A stretch of 64,000 nucleotides of DNA from Planctomycetota bacterium (GTDB lineage Bacteria > Planctomycetota > UBA1135 > JACQFD01): assembly GCA_016200225.1 (NCBI GenBank), contig JACQFD010000026.1, forward strand, positions 1 to 64,000, written 5' to 3'. Both the position numbers and the translations under genes were made by a program. Below are positions 1 through 8,248 of this stretch, piece after piece (within the stretch, counting starts at the first letter, position 1; each line of letters begins with the position of its first letter). The notes beneath the pieces are model-generated. The model made no database searches, had not been told where the DNA came from, and was given only the letters and a program-made list of their open reading frames with translations.

Positions 1-672
1 GTGCGTTCCAATCCGGCGACTTTTTTCAGCCAGCCGATGAGCGCTTCGGAGCAGCGGCGGCGCTTCTGACTCATTTGATAGCTACCATATTGGGCCAGAT
101 TTCTACACTTGCTTCTCAGTCTTCCCGTCCAACTCTTGTTTCTTATTTCTCCATCGCGGATCGCGACGTGTGGAGTTATTTCCAAATGTTCCATTTGCCA
201 TAAAAACGTCCCGTCATCATATCCTTTGTCGGCCCCGAGCGTGCGGCGCCTGCGTCCGAATCTTTGTATCAGTTTGTTTGTCATTCCGAGCGCCTCGATC
301 CTCTCAGCGGTGCCATTGGCTTCCGCAATTTTAACATCCATCAGAAATCCGTGCCGATTCTCCATGAGTACATGCATGGAATGACTTAACTTGGTTTCCT
401 TGCCATCGCTTTTTCTCGCTAACTTTGCCTCTGGATCGGTCTTGGATTCGTGGGTTTCATTACTACGATTCTGACCATGAAAGTCATGCCATGAATTGGA
501 ATCATCGGAATCTTTCGTTTCACTTTTCGGGCGGACACTTTTCATTGATGCCCACGCCTGAATGAGTGTGCCATCCACCGAGAAATGCTCCCGGCTCGCC
601 GCCTCCTGTTGCACCGATGCGAACACACTTCCCGCGAAGAACTTCTCTACCAATCCTCTCTCGTGAAATCAG
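1..672 (-). pseudogene. IS5-type transposase remnant, cut by the window edge
   Basis: Reading the minus strand in one frame from about 670 down to 1 gives the middle and C-terminal parts of an IS5-family DDE transposase. The first catalytic Asp sits in FSVDGTLIQAW (about 570), the second in LGADKGYD (about 215), and the Glu region is SEALIGWLKK near the edge. Upstream, the frame meets a TGA at about 679-681 and nothing recognisable follows, so the N-terminal third is missing or shifted out of frame. The C-terminus continues beyond position 1. No terminal inverted repeat could be placed. The broken 5' end abuts the degraded toxin gene at 711. I take it as a dead IS copy; the missing N-terminus is certain, but the exact IS group is not. 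Confidence 0.75.
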
Positions 673-710
673 GGATCGCTTGAAACAAGAGCGCACTTGG
701 AATTCCAAAA

Positions 711-1031
711 TTATCCGCCGACTCGAACAATCGTCCCCGGTTGTAAATTCTGTAGCGCTGCAAGGATTGCTGGGGCAAGCGGCTCGAGTTCGGCAAAACG
801 ATGCTTCTTTGCCACAAGAACCACAACTCCGAATGTTAGCGTTTTGAGATCTTGTTGATATGCAAGATTCTTGTCGATTGTTATAAACGCATCGTACTTA
901 CCGACAGCCAAACGCAACAATTCACCGTTCTTTTTTCCCGCCCAACCGGCCTCTGGAACAGTTACAATTTAGTGGTCCACGAAGATTCGCTTGAGGCGTC
1001 GCGGCAAGCACTCATCAAGAAGGATGCGCAT
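711..1031 (-). pseudogene. DUF5615-family PIN-like toxin with an in-frame stop
   Basis: Starting from ATG at 1031, the frame reads MRILLDECLPRRL and continues to RIVRVGG-type C-terminal residues at 711, the full length (about 106 codons) of a DUF5615 PIN-like toxin. The acidic residues of the PIN-like fold are visible (LLDE at the start, ITIDKNL in the middle). The codon after FVDH is TAA at 969-971 where the family usually has Glu or another residue, so a GAA to TAA change would explain it. The reading frame is otherwise intact on both sides, which points to a recent loss or a sequencing error. The start overlaps the end of the DUF433 antitoxin by 17 bases, the usual order for this pair. A toxin half from an internal start at 920 could still be made but would lack the first Asp. 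Confidence 0.75.
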
Positions 1032-1239
1032 GCGCCGTCACTGCTTCGCGCGCCATCTCGAGGATGGCAACTGCCTGTTCGCGTTGAACTGTCGGAAAGT
1101 CCTGCAAGAAATCGTCGAGCCTTTCACCCGCCTGGAGGTAGTCGAGGAGAATCTGGACAGGCACACGTGTTTCCGCAAAGACAGGCGTTCCGGCAAGAAT
1201 GTCGGGATCGGTTTGCACAATTTGGTTATTGGGAATCAT
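1015..1239 (-). CDS. DUF433 antitoxin
   Basis: This 74-residue protein has the DUF433 pattern: a conserved DPDILAGTPVFAETRVPVQ stretch near the N-terminus followed by a short helical segment (LLDYLQAGERLDDFLQDFP) ending in a helix that begins QREQAVAILE. DUF433 proteins are small winged-helix-like antitoxins that bind DNA and neutralise a DUF5615 PIN-like RNase. The toxin gene overlaps its 3' end. The start at 1239 gives the expected short N-terminal tail. Upstream on the minus strand a TATACT hexamer around 1271-1276 could be a -10 element. Because the partner is broken, this gene may now be an orphan antitoxin. Confidence 0.8.
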   Translation of the reverse strand: MIPNNQIVQTDPDILAGTPVFAETRVPVQILLDYLQAGERLDDFLQDFPTVQREQAVAILEMAREAVTAHAHPS

Positions 1240-1383
1240 GCGGACGCCATGCGCAAGTATCCATTACGCATGTCCGTTTAAGTATAACACATAATTCCGG
1301 CCTTGAGGGGCGGTGGCATTTTCTTCGACCGCCAAAAAAGCGGCACCACGTTCCGAACGAACGTACCCATCCACCAGTTTCTG

Positions 1384-2607
1384 CTACAACCCCGACTTCC
1401 TGAAGAACAACCAAAACGACGTCGACGCCGCGAGATACAGACCCGCCGTTGTCACCATCACGGGGACATAATTACCATTGCCCGTGTCGAGGAGCCAGCC
1501 GGCGAGGCGCGACGTGGCGACCCACGAAAGATTCCACACGAGGCGCGTGATCGCGTTGGCGCGCTCGCGGTGCGCGGGGCCGAATATACGCATGATCAAA
1601 TTGCTATATAAAGGATAGGGCAGATTCATTAGCAATCCGCGCATCAGAAACGCCGCCACGGAGAGCGGCAGGCTCGACGACCATGCTAATATTAAGAAAA
1701 ACGGAATCGAGGCCACTTCGCTGAATACGACGGATCTCACGAGTCCCAGACGTTCGGCCAGCATCGGACTTGCGATGAAACCGACCGTCGTCGCGAGCGC
1801 GACCGCGGCGTAGAAAACGCCGATCAGCCATGCCTGCGCTTGAAACCTGTCGGCGAAATATAAGTTTAAGTATGGAATCGTGAGCCCGGCGCCCGCGCCG
1901 ATCAAAAAGAACGGCACGCACATTTTGATATATAACAACAACGGCGCGGGGGCTTCCGGCGTTTCCGTCTGCGCGCGCGCGGAGACCGCGCGCGACTCCC
2001 CTTCGCCCGCCGTGCGTAAATAACAAATCGCCGCCGCGAGCGGAAGGCCCGCGCCCGTCAGCAGCGTGTATCGCAGCGCGCCCGCGTCGCCGCCCGCGAC
2101 CGATTTGTATAATGGATACAATAGTGCCGCCGCGACGGCGCCGAGCACCTGCGTCCCCGCGAGTATCGCCGCGTCGACGCCGAGCATCGTCGCGAGCCAT
2201 TCGTCGCGCACGTGCCGGAACAAAAACGGCGCGGCGAGGACGATGCGAAATGTTAATGCAAAACCGTATGCCGTCGCCGCGACCTGCCGAATTGTCAATG
2301 ACGGCGCGAGCACGAGCGCCGCGAGCGAAATAAATAATAAACCGCTCGACGCGGCAAGGACGGCCGTGGGACGATTCTTAACGAATCCGCCGCCCGCGAG
2401 CAGCGCCGCGAGCACGGTTCCGATCGCGCGCTGCGATAACAAATCGCCGATCTCGGATTTCGACAGTCCCTCGCCCTGCAGATATAAATTTAATAATACT
2501 TCGAATACGGCGATCGCGGTGCCGAAAAAAATGCTCCCCGCGAGAAACGCGCGGACGCGCGGCGGCGATTGCGCGACCGCCATCGACGTTCGTTCGAATA
2601 ACTTCAC
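1384..2607 (-). CDS. MFS transporter
   Basis: A 407-residue very hydrophobic protein with about twelve membrane segments in two six-helix halves, separated by a polar loop around residues 200-225. The layout and length fit a major facilitator superfamily permease of the inner membrane; the substrate cannot be told. The GTG start overlaps the stop of the upstream glycosidase-like gene by four bases (GTGA), so it is very likely translationally coupled as the last gene of a four-gene minus-strand operon that starts near 7461. In that context it may export or import a sugar, lipid or glycan precursor, but this is an inference. An internal ATG eight codons on (MAVAQSPP) is an alternative start. 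Confidence 0.8.
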   Translation of the reverse strand: MKLFERTSMAVAQSPPRVRAFLAGSIFFGTAIAVFEVLLNLYLQGEGLSKSEIGDLLSQRAIGTVLAALLAGGGFVKNRPTAVLAASSGLLFISLAALVLAPSLTIRQVAATAYGFALTFRIVLAAPFLFRHVRDEWLATMLGVDAAILAGTQVLGAVAAALLYPLYKSVAGGDAGALRYTLLTGAGLPLAAAICYLRTAGEGESRAVSARAQTETPEAPAPLLLYIKMCVPFFLIGAGAGLTIPYLNLYFADRFQAQAWLIGVFYAAVALATTVGFIASPMLAERLGLVRSVVFSEVASIPFFLILAWSSSLPLSVAAFLMRGLLMNLPYPLYSNLIMRIFGPAHRERANAITRLVWNLSWVATSRLAGWLLDTGNGNYVPVMVTTAGLYLAASTSFWLFFRKSGL

Positions 2608-4556
2608 TTCGCGCGAATTTTAAGAAAAAAATCCTTTATAAGCGAAAGCGAGCCGCGGTTCTTGACGGAGCGCGAACGGCCCGGCGCGCGCACGTCGTCG
2701 GGCGCGTATCCGTTGATAACACATCCGGCAAGCCAGTCTTTGTCGGTCAAATACTTCAAAAACGCGCCGTACGCGCGCGACTGTCCGATCGCGCTCGCTT
2801 CGCCGCGGCCCCGCCACGGAAATCGATAGGAAGACTCGGTCGCGTCGTATCCGATTTCCGCGAGCATGAGAGGTTTGCCCTCGCGGCGCGCGACTTCCTC
2901 GAGCCGCCGCGCGAAATCGGCCGATCCGCCATCTAACAATTCGTCGCCCGCGCCATCGTTAACGGATAACGGTATATAACCGGTGACGGCGACGGCGTCG
3001 AGATCCTTCCAGAAGGGTAATATTTCAAATTCCGCTTTCAACGGCGGCGGATTCGAGGGATCGCTCGACCTGCGCGGAACGAGATCCCACGACGAAGCGT
3101 ACGCAAGTCCCCCATGATACAATTTCCGCATGTCGCCGATCGCGACGCGCCACCACGATTCGTAACCGGGAACGCTCGTCGCGCCGCGCAGTTCCGTTCC
3201 GAAGAACCACCACGCGCATTGTAACTCTTCCGCGAGCGCGGCGTCGTGCAGCATCGTTTTTTTAATATCTTCAAAATAACGATTCCAATCGTGTTCCGGC
3301 AACGTAAACGGTTCGCCGATCCACGCGCCGTTGCGCTGTCCGAGCCAGCGGCTCCCCAACATTACATAAAATCCGGCGCGCCGGCACTCCTGCGCCCGCC
3401 ATCGCAGCGTGTCGTCGGCGGCGGCGCCGTCGATGCCGCCGGGCTCGCGGATGGAAGTTAATAAAATCGCGTTCGCGCCCGCGGCTTTCAGCTCCGGCAG
3501 CGCGCTTTCGAATTGTATATTCGCGTCGGGCGCCGTCTCGTCCAGTAATATCATAAACGCCTTCATGGGCAGGCGCGCGCGATCCCTCCATTGCGCCGGC
3601 GGAGCCGCGGCGCGCGCCGCCGCGCGATTTTCGACTTCCTGTTCGAATGTCGGATTCGCCGCCGCGCCGAATTGTCCGAACGACGCGACGCGCGCGATTT
3701 CGCGGCAAATATCATGAATAAATCCGGGCGAGTACACGGCGTCGACGCGGCGCGCGAGCAATTGCGAACTCGCGATCCGCCGTTCTCCGGTCGCGCGAAT
3801 CTTAGCATCGAGATGATGATACAAAACGACGGTGACCGGCTGCATTTCGAATCGGCCCGCAAGATCGTAAAAATCGACGAGCGCGCGTTCCGCGCCGCTT
3901 TTTAATAATTCATAATCCGCGTCCGCGATCTCGCCGTCGGCCTCGACAAAATAAAATATACCGTTCTCGCGCGTCGCGGGCGTGAGAGCGGACCACGCGC
4001 GCGCGCACTCGCCGCCGCGGAAAACGCCGGCTCCGGGACGGTCGGGAAATAGTAAAAATTCACGATCGCGCGCCGCTTTGTTCAAACAGGCCGCGAGCGC
4101 CGCTTCGTCGTTCGCTAATAATCCCAAAACCGGCCGGCCGCCGATTTCCGTAAAAAACGACAGCGCGTCGCGCTCGCCCGCGACGGCATTCGCCATTTTC
4201 GAATCGATCCGGCCGCCCGCCCCGCCGCGAAGTTCGCGCGCGATCGCGTCGTCGGCCGCGGACCCGAACAGTATGCGTACGGTCGACGCGGACGGCGGCC
4301 CCGCGTCCGCGGCGGCGATTCTCAGAGTTACTTTCTTATGATCCGAATTTTGTAACAACTCCGCGAGCCGTTTCGCGAGCGACTCCGTCGAACCGCGCGC
4401 GGAATAGTATATTTCATAATCCGACGCGGCCGCCCGCGCGCGCCAGAGACCGTAATCCGCCGCGTTCGCCGACTGGGCCGCGGAAATGCCCGCGCACACC
4501 GCGGCCGCCGCCGCGACTATTTGTAATATCCGAAACCCCTTCGCGCGAATGTACAC
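2604..4556 (-). CDS. Secreted GH113-like TIM-barrel protein with an unknown N-terminal half
   Basis: 650 residues. Residues 1-32 are a signal peptide (hydrophobic core LQIVAAAAAVCAGI, then SANA). Residues about 330-640 look like a glycoside hydrolase TIM barrel of the GH113 mannanase type: a PMKAFMILLDE first strand, FGTEL with a candidate acid/base Glu455, and LAEIGYD with a candidate nucleophile Glu567. Residues 35-320 are not recognised; they could be an N-terminal alpha/beta domain of the sort found before some glycosidases. It is third in the operon GT4, double kinase, this gene, MFS, with two bases to the kinase stop and a four-base overlap with the MFS start. The likely site is the periplasm or outside; the substrate is unknown and could be the glycan the cluster makes. 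Confidence 0.65.
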   Translation of the reverse strand: MYIRAKGFRILQIVAAAAAVCAGISAAQSANAADYGLWRARAAASDYEIYYSARGSTESLAKRLAELLQNSDHKKVTLRIAAADAGPPSASTVRILFGSAADDAIARELRGGAGGRIDSKMANAVAGERDALSFFTEIGGRPVLGLLANDEAALAACLNKAARDREFLLFPDRPGAGVFRGGECARAWSALTPATRENGIFYFVEADGEIADADYELLKSGAERALVDFYDLAGRFEMQPVTVVLYHHLDAKIRATGERRIASSQLLARRVDAVYSPGFIHDICREIARVASFGQFGAAANPTFEQEVENRAAARAAAPPAQWRDRARLPMKAFMILLDETAPDANIQFESALPELKAAGANAILLTSIREPGGIDGAAADDTLRWRAQECRRAGFYVMLGSRWLGQRNGAWIGEPFTLPEHDWNRYFEDIKKTMLHDAALAEELQCAWWFFGTELRGATSVPGYESWWRVAIGDMRKLYHGGLAYASSWDLVPRRSSDPSNPPPLKAEFEILPFWKDLDAVAVTGYIPLSVNDGAGDELLDGGSADFARRLEEVARREGKPLMLAEIGYDATESSYRFPWRGRGEASAIGQSRAYGAFLKYLTDKDWLAGCVINGYAPDDVRAPGRSRSVKNRGSLSLIKDFFLKIRAK

Positions 4557-4558
4557 TA

Positions 4559-6289
4559 TTATCGCGGGCCGGTGGCGGCGTAGTCGCGTTTGCTGCGCGC
4601 GAACCGCTCGCGCAGGAGGCGGCGGATTTCGGCGATTTCGCGCAATGTAAATCTTCGTTTCGTTAGTTTTTCATAACAAGTAAGGAATCGCATGCGATCC
4701 GCGCGCGAAACGGCGCGCGGCGCGTCGTCGAGCTGCATCATCGCGCGCCGGTGGCGGTCGTCCTCGAGATCGCGGCCGACCGAGTGAACGGCCTCCAGAT
4801 CGATAACAAAAAACTCCCAACCGTCGCGCCCGGAACGCAACAAAAAGTTCTTGATCGCGAAATCGTCGTGATCGACGCGCGACAAATGTATCTTCGCAAT
4901 AAACGCGGCGAATTCCTCGATGAAACGCCTTCGCTCGCGCTGGCCGGCGAATCGATCGTTAAAATTCGCGCAAAACTCCTGCAGCGTGACGGCGCCGCCG
5001 ATCGCGTCGAATACGAGCGCCGATTGCTTTGTTAATAAAAAACCCGATTCGACGAGCGCGTGCGCGCGCGGCGTCGAAATGCCGCGCCGCCTGAGCGCAT
5101 GGCTGTATTTCCACGCGCGATAACCGCGCGAACCGCGGAACAGCGCGGCGCATTCGTCGGGCAGGCCGTTCGAAACGATAAATTTAATAAACTTCGCGCC
5201 CGGGACGTCGCCGGGGACAAGATAACATTCCGCGCGGCCGTCTTTTTTTATTAGTTTCGCGCCCGATCCGGCCGTCGCCGCCGCGAGAACGCCGCGGATT
5301 TCGGCGTCGGCCGCATCGCGTCTTTTGTATACACGGCGCGCGAGTCCGCGCTCAACGGCGAATTCGGTCGACTGCACGAGGCAGCGCCGGTCGCGCGAGC
5401 GGTCGCGTTCCATCGCGACCGCCGCCTGTCCTTCGCGGACGCCGCGCACGAACGCGTCGACCGAAACGGCCGGAATGTTCGCCTCGCGAGCATAATATTC
5501 GATAAAACTCTTCCGTTCGCGCGCGTCGAGCACGGGTTCGAGTGAATGCAACAATTGCGCGAGCCGTGCGACGCGCGCGCCGGATCTTAACGATCGCAGG
5601 CGCACTGTCGAAAGATCGAGCAGCGCCAGTTGTAATGATTCGATGCCGCCGTCCGGCACGACCAGCAGATTCGCCTTGTGGCAATCGGTCAAATCGACGC
5701 CGCGCGCATGCAACTCCGCGAGGCGGGCCGCGACGGCGGCACAGGCCTTCGCACGCGCGGACGATTCCACTTTTGTAAAGAATGCGTCGAGTTCGATCCC
5801 CGACGGGAATTCCTCCATGATCGAAACTGTATTTTTTACAAATGTCGCGACGCGCCACTCCGCGTAGGCGACGGCCCTCGGCGCGAGGACGCCCCGGATG
5901 TTCAATTGTATCGCATGGATATATTCGAGACGCGCGTGCGAGTCGGCGGCCATGGACCGCAGGCTGTTCGCAAAACCGAGCACGCGCTCCTGTTTGATAT
6001 ATATATTCGGCATGGCGGCCGGCGCGCCGATGCGCGCCGCCTCGATCCGCGCGACCGTCCGGCGCCGCGCGGCCTTCACGACGCGCGCGCCCGGAATCCG
6101 CGCGGCGTCGCCGGCAAACATAACAATATGTTCCGCCACGAATGCGCGGATCTCCGGATCGATCCGTCCGTTGATTCGTAATATCGTCGGCGCCCCGGTC
6201 GATTCGGAGACCGCCGGAGCGGCGCGGGGTTCGCCCCCCGCGTCGTCGATCGCGACAATTCCGCTTTCCATGGTCGTTTGCGCGGACAT
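4559..6289 (-). CDS. Fused double Kdo/heptose-kinase-like protein
   Basis: 576 residues containing two protein-kinase-fold domains related to lipopolysaccharide kinases (KdkA/WaaP/InaA type). Domain one, about 85-260, has a candidate ATP lysine in IYIKQE (about 99), a catalytic loop LTDCHKANLL (200-209) and a metal-binding LLDLS (Asp225). Domain two, about 345-560, has VDHDDFAIKNFLL (473-484) and VIDLEAV (Asp497). Both loops keep the D-x(4)-N spacing of active kinases, so both halves may work. There is no signal peptide or membrane segment, consistent with action at the inner face of the inner membrane on lipid A core sugars. The first 35 residues are low complexity. It sits between a GT4 and a glycosidase-like gene. 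Single-domain relatives are about 250 residues, so the fusion or duplication is unusual. Confidence 0.7.
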   Translation of the reverse strand: MSAQTTMESGIVAIDDAGGEPRAAPAVSESTGAPTILRINGRIDPEIRAFVAEHIVMFAGDAARIPGARVVKAARRRTVARIEAARIGAPAAMPNIYIKQERVLGFANSLRSMAADSHARLEYIHAIQLNIRGVLAPRAVAYAEWRVATFVKNTVSIMEEFPSGIELDAFFTKVESSARAKACAAVAARLAELHARGVDLTDCHKANLLVVPDGGIESLQLALLDLSTVRLRSLRSGARVARLAQLLHSLEPVLDARERKSFIEYYAREANIPAVSVDAFVRGVREGQAAVAMERDRSRDRRCLVQSTEFAVERGLARRVYKRRDAADAEIRGVLAAATAGSGAKLIKKDGRAECYLVPGDVPGAKFIKFIVSNGLPDECAALFRGSRGYRAWKYSHALRRRGISTPRAHALVESGFLLTKQSALVFDAIGGAVTLQEFCANFNDRFAGQRERRRFIEEFAAFIAKIHLSRVDHDDFAIKNFLLRSGRDGWEFFVIDLEAVHSVGRDLEDDRHRRAMMQLDDAPRAVSRADRMRFLTCYEKLTKRRFTLREIAEIRRLLRERFARSKRDYAATGPR

Positions 6290-6297
6290 TAGATATA

Positions 6298-7461
6298 TTA
6301 ATGATCATGCGCCGCGTTCATCGCGGCGGATTCCGTCAATTCGGAATATATGTGTTCGACGGCGAGCCTCATTTTTTCGCGCGGCCAGCGCCGCCGCGCC
6401 TCGGCTTCGCCCGCGGACGACAGCCGCGCGCGCAACGCCGGATCGCTTCTTAACAATTCAATCGCGCGGTCGAGCCCTTCGACGCTTCCGTCGAACACGA
6501 GCCCGGTTTCCCGATCTTTAACCAAATCCGGCAGCATGCCCGTGTTGGCGACCACGACGGCGACGCCGGAACACATCGCCTCCTTTACGGCGCGGCACGT
6601 GCCGTCGGTGCCGGGCGTCATGTAACATTTAATATTAAACGATCGGAGCGCCGCCGCGTACTCGTCGGCGCGCAGCACGCCCGGAAAATGGATGCGATCC
6701 GAAAGTCCCATCTGTTCGACGGGTTTGCGCGCGACTTCATACTGATGCGTTCCGCCGCCGAGGATGACCACGTGCGCGCCCGGATCGCGCCCGCAGAGGC
6801 GGCGCGCCGCTTCGAGGAATATATCGAATCGGCGCCTCGCCTGAACGCGCGCGACGATGCCCAGCACGAAAGCGTCTTTCGGTAGTTTTAACAATTCGCG
6901 GCCGTCGCGGACGGCGCGCGCGCGGTCGAATCTGTTTGTATCAATTGCAGGTTCGACGAGGCGAAGTTTTGTAATATCAAATGTTCCTCCTGCGCGCACC
7001 GCGTTCCGCGCGCTCTCGCACGCCACAAGTAAACGATCCGTGGCGTTCGTTAATGAAAAACGCTCGCGCCGCGTCGAGCCCGGACCGTGCGGCTCGTACG
7101 TGCTGCGCACGACGGGAATCCTAGTTTTTGTAAGTTTGCGCGCGAACGCCGCCACGAGGTGATCACTCTGAAGATGACAATGGATGATCTGCGGTGGCTC
7201 GAGATCGATGAGCCGCGCAAGCCGACGGGCGTCGCGCCAGAGGGAGATCGGCTCGAAGTGCTTCGCGAGTTCAAATCCCTCCAACTGCGTGATGCCCCGG
7301 CGTTTCGTCTGCAGAGTGAAATGATCGTCGGCGCCGCGCTGGCGCCCGAAGGCCATGCGCACGCGGTGTCCGGCTTTCGTCTGCGACTCGGCGAGGTGAA
7401 CGGCGAGTTCGGTCGGACCCGTCCATTTCCAATTGCCATAGAGGTGGAGGATATCGGCCAT
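6298..7461 (-). CDS. GT4-family glycosyltransferase
   Basis: A 387-residue GT-B glycosyltransferase. The N-terminal domain begins MADILHLYGNWKWTGPTE and carries the IIHCHLQSDHL strand; the C-terminal domain has FVLGIVARVQARRR, then VVILGGGTHQYEV, a GVLRADEYAAALRS turn and the donor-binding GTDGTCRAVKEAMCSGVAVV stretch, in which the usual E-x7-E motif appears as G-x7-E, with the second Glu kept. It is soluble or peripheral on the cytoplasmic side and uses an activated sugar, probably to extend a lipid-linked or core glycan. It is the first gene of the minus-strand operon; nine bases separate it from the kinase gene. It faces the NeuD operon across a 124-base gap. Confidence 0.8.
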   Translation of the reverse strand: MADILHLYGNWKWTGPTELAVHLAESQTKAGHRVRMAFGRQRGADDHFTLQTKRRGITQLEGFELAKHFEPISLWRDARRLARLIDLEPPQIIHCHLQSDHLVAAFARKLTKTRIPVVRSTYEPHGPGSTRRERFSLTNATDRLLVACESARNAVRAGGTFDITKLRLVEPAIDTNRFDRARAVRDGRELLKLPKDAFVLGIVARVQARRRFDIFLEAARRLCGRDPGAHVVILGGGTHQYEVARKPVEQMGLSDRIHFPGVLRADEYAAALRSFNIKCYMTPGTDGTCRAVKEAMCSGVAVVVANTGMLPDLVKDRETGLVFDGSVEGLDRAIELLRSDPALRARLSSAGEAEARRRWPREKMRLAVEHIYSELTESAAMNAAHDH

Positions 7462-7585
7462 GGTTCGCGCGCGCGGGGCGCGTCATCGAAAGTATAACGC
7501 CAACTAACAATTCACGGCGCGCAAACCGCTCACGACGCACTGGACGCCCGCAATCCGCGCGCGAGTTTGATATGTTCACAAAACC
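7462..7585. promoter_or_regulatory. Divergent promoter region between two glycan operons
   Basis: This 124-base gap is the only non-coding space between the start of the minus-strand GT4 operon and the plus-strand NeuD operon, so both promoters must lie here or within the ends of the genes. On the minus strand a GTTATACTT string at about 7488-7496 contains a TATACT -10-like hexamer; the same GTTATACTT string also lies upstream of the DUF433 gene. No convincing -35 box was found. Confidence 0.35.
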
Positions 7586-8227
7586 ATGGAACGTCTCGCG
7601 ATCCTTGGCGCCGGAGATCTCGGCGCGTCGCTGCTCGCCTACATCGCCGACCGCGGCGATACGCGCGTCGTGGGGTTTTTGGACGACGTCCGCAAGAAGG
7701 GAGAACTCGCGCACGGCGTGGAAGTGATCGGCAATGCCGGCGACGCGGCGTCGCTCCGTGAGGCGCGTGCGTTCGACAAGCTCGTGTACGCGATCGGTTA
7801 TCGGGATTTTACAGTTCGCGAGACCGTATTCGATAACTTGCGCGCGAAGGGAATGCCTTTTTACGGCGTCGTCCATCCGACGGCCTACGTGCATCCGTCC
7901 TCTAAAATTAGCGAAGGCGTTCATTTATTTCCGGCGACGGTGATCGACGCGGCGGTGACGCTCGATTGTAATATTGTATTGAACACGGGTTGTATTATCG
8001 CGCATCATTCGACGGTCCGCGCGCATTGTTATTTCGGGCCGGGCGTGCGCGTCGCGGGAATTACGGAAATCGGGAAATGTTGTTTCGTCGGCATCGGCGC
8101 GACGATCGTCGAAAAGATTAAGATCGGCGAACACTGTATCATCGCCGCGGGCGCCGTCGTTACAGATTCCGCAGCGCCACGCTCGTTGATGGCCGGCGTC
8201 CCCGCCGTTTGCAAAAAGCAGTTGTAA
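7586..8227 (+). CDS. NeuD/PglD-type sugar O- or N-acyltransferase
   Basis: 213 residues. The N-terminal half is a Rossmann-like sugar-binding domain starting MERLAILGAGDLG. The C-terminal half is a left-handed beta helix built of hexapeptide repeats (for example VIDAAVTLDCNIVLNTGCIIAH and the GIGATIVEKIKIGEHCIIAAG coils) with the catalytic His of the family in AHHST (about 140). Members acetylate sialic acid or 4-amino sugars with acetyl-CoA. First gene of a plus-strand operon with an epimerase, an ATP-grasp enzyme and a GT2, and close to a WecE-type aminotransferase at 12 kb, so acetylation of an amino sugar is the likeliest job. Confidence 0.8.
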   Translation: MERLAILGAGDLGASLLAYIADRGDTRVVGFLDDVRKKGELAHGVEVIGNAGDAASLREARAFDKLVYAIGYRDFTVRETVFDNLRAKGMPFYGVVHPTAYVHPSSKISEGVHLFPATVIDAAVTLDCNIVLNTGCIIAHHSTVRAHCYFGPGVRVAGITEIGKCCFVGIGATIVEKIKIGEHCIIAAGAVVTDSAAPRSLMAGVPAVCKKQL

Positions 8228-8248
8228 ATTTAAGAGTATTCTAACAAT

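Noticed and set aside
2066..2623. Long plus-strand frames opposite the MFS gene
   Set aside because: Antisense shadows of a GC-rich gene, with no start signal and no recognisable domain.
5352..6308. A 318-codon Arg-rich open frame on the minus strand over the double kinase gene
   Set aside because: It is a second frame of the same strand, kept open by CG-rich codons; it has no domain and is nearly all Arg, Gly and Ala.
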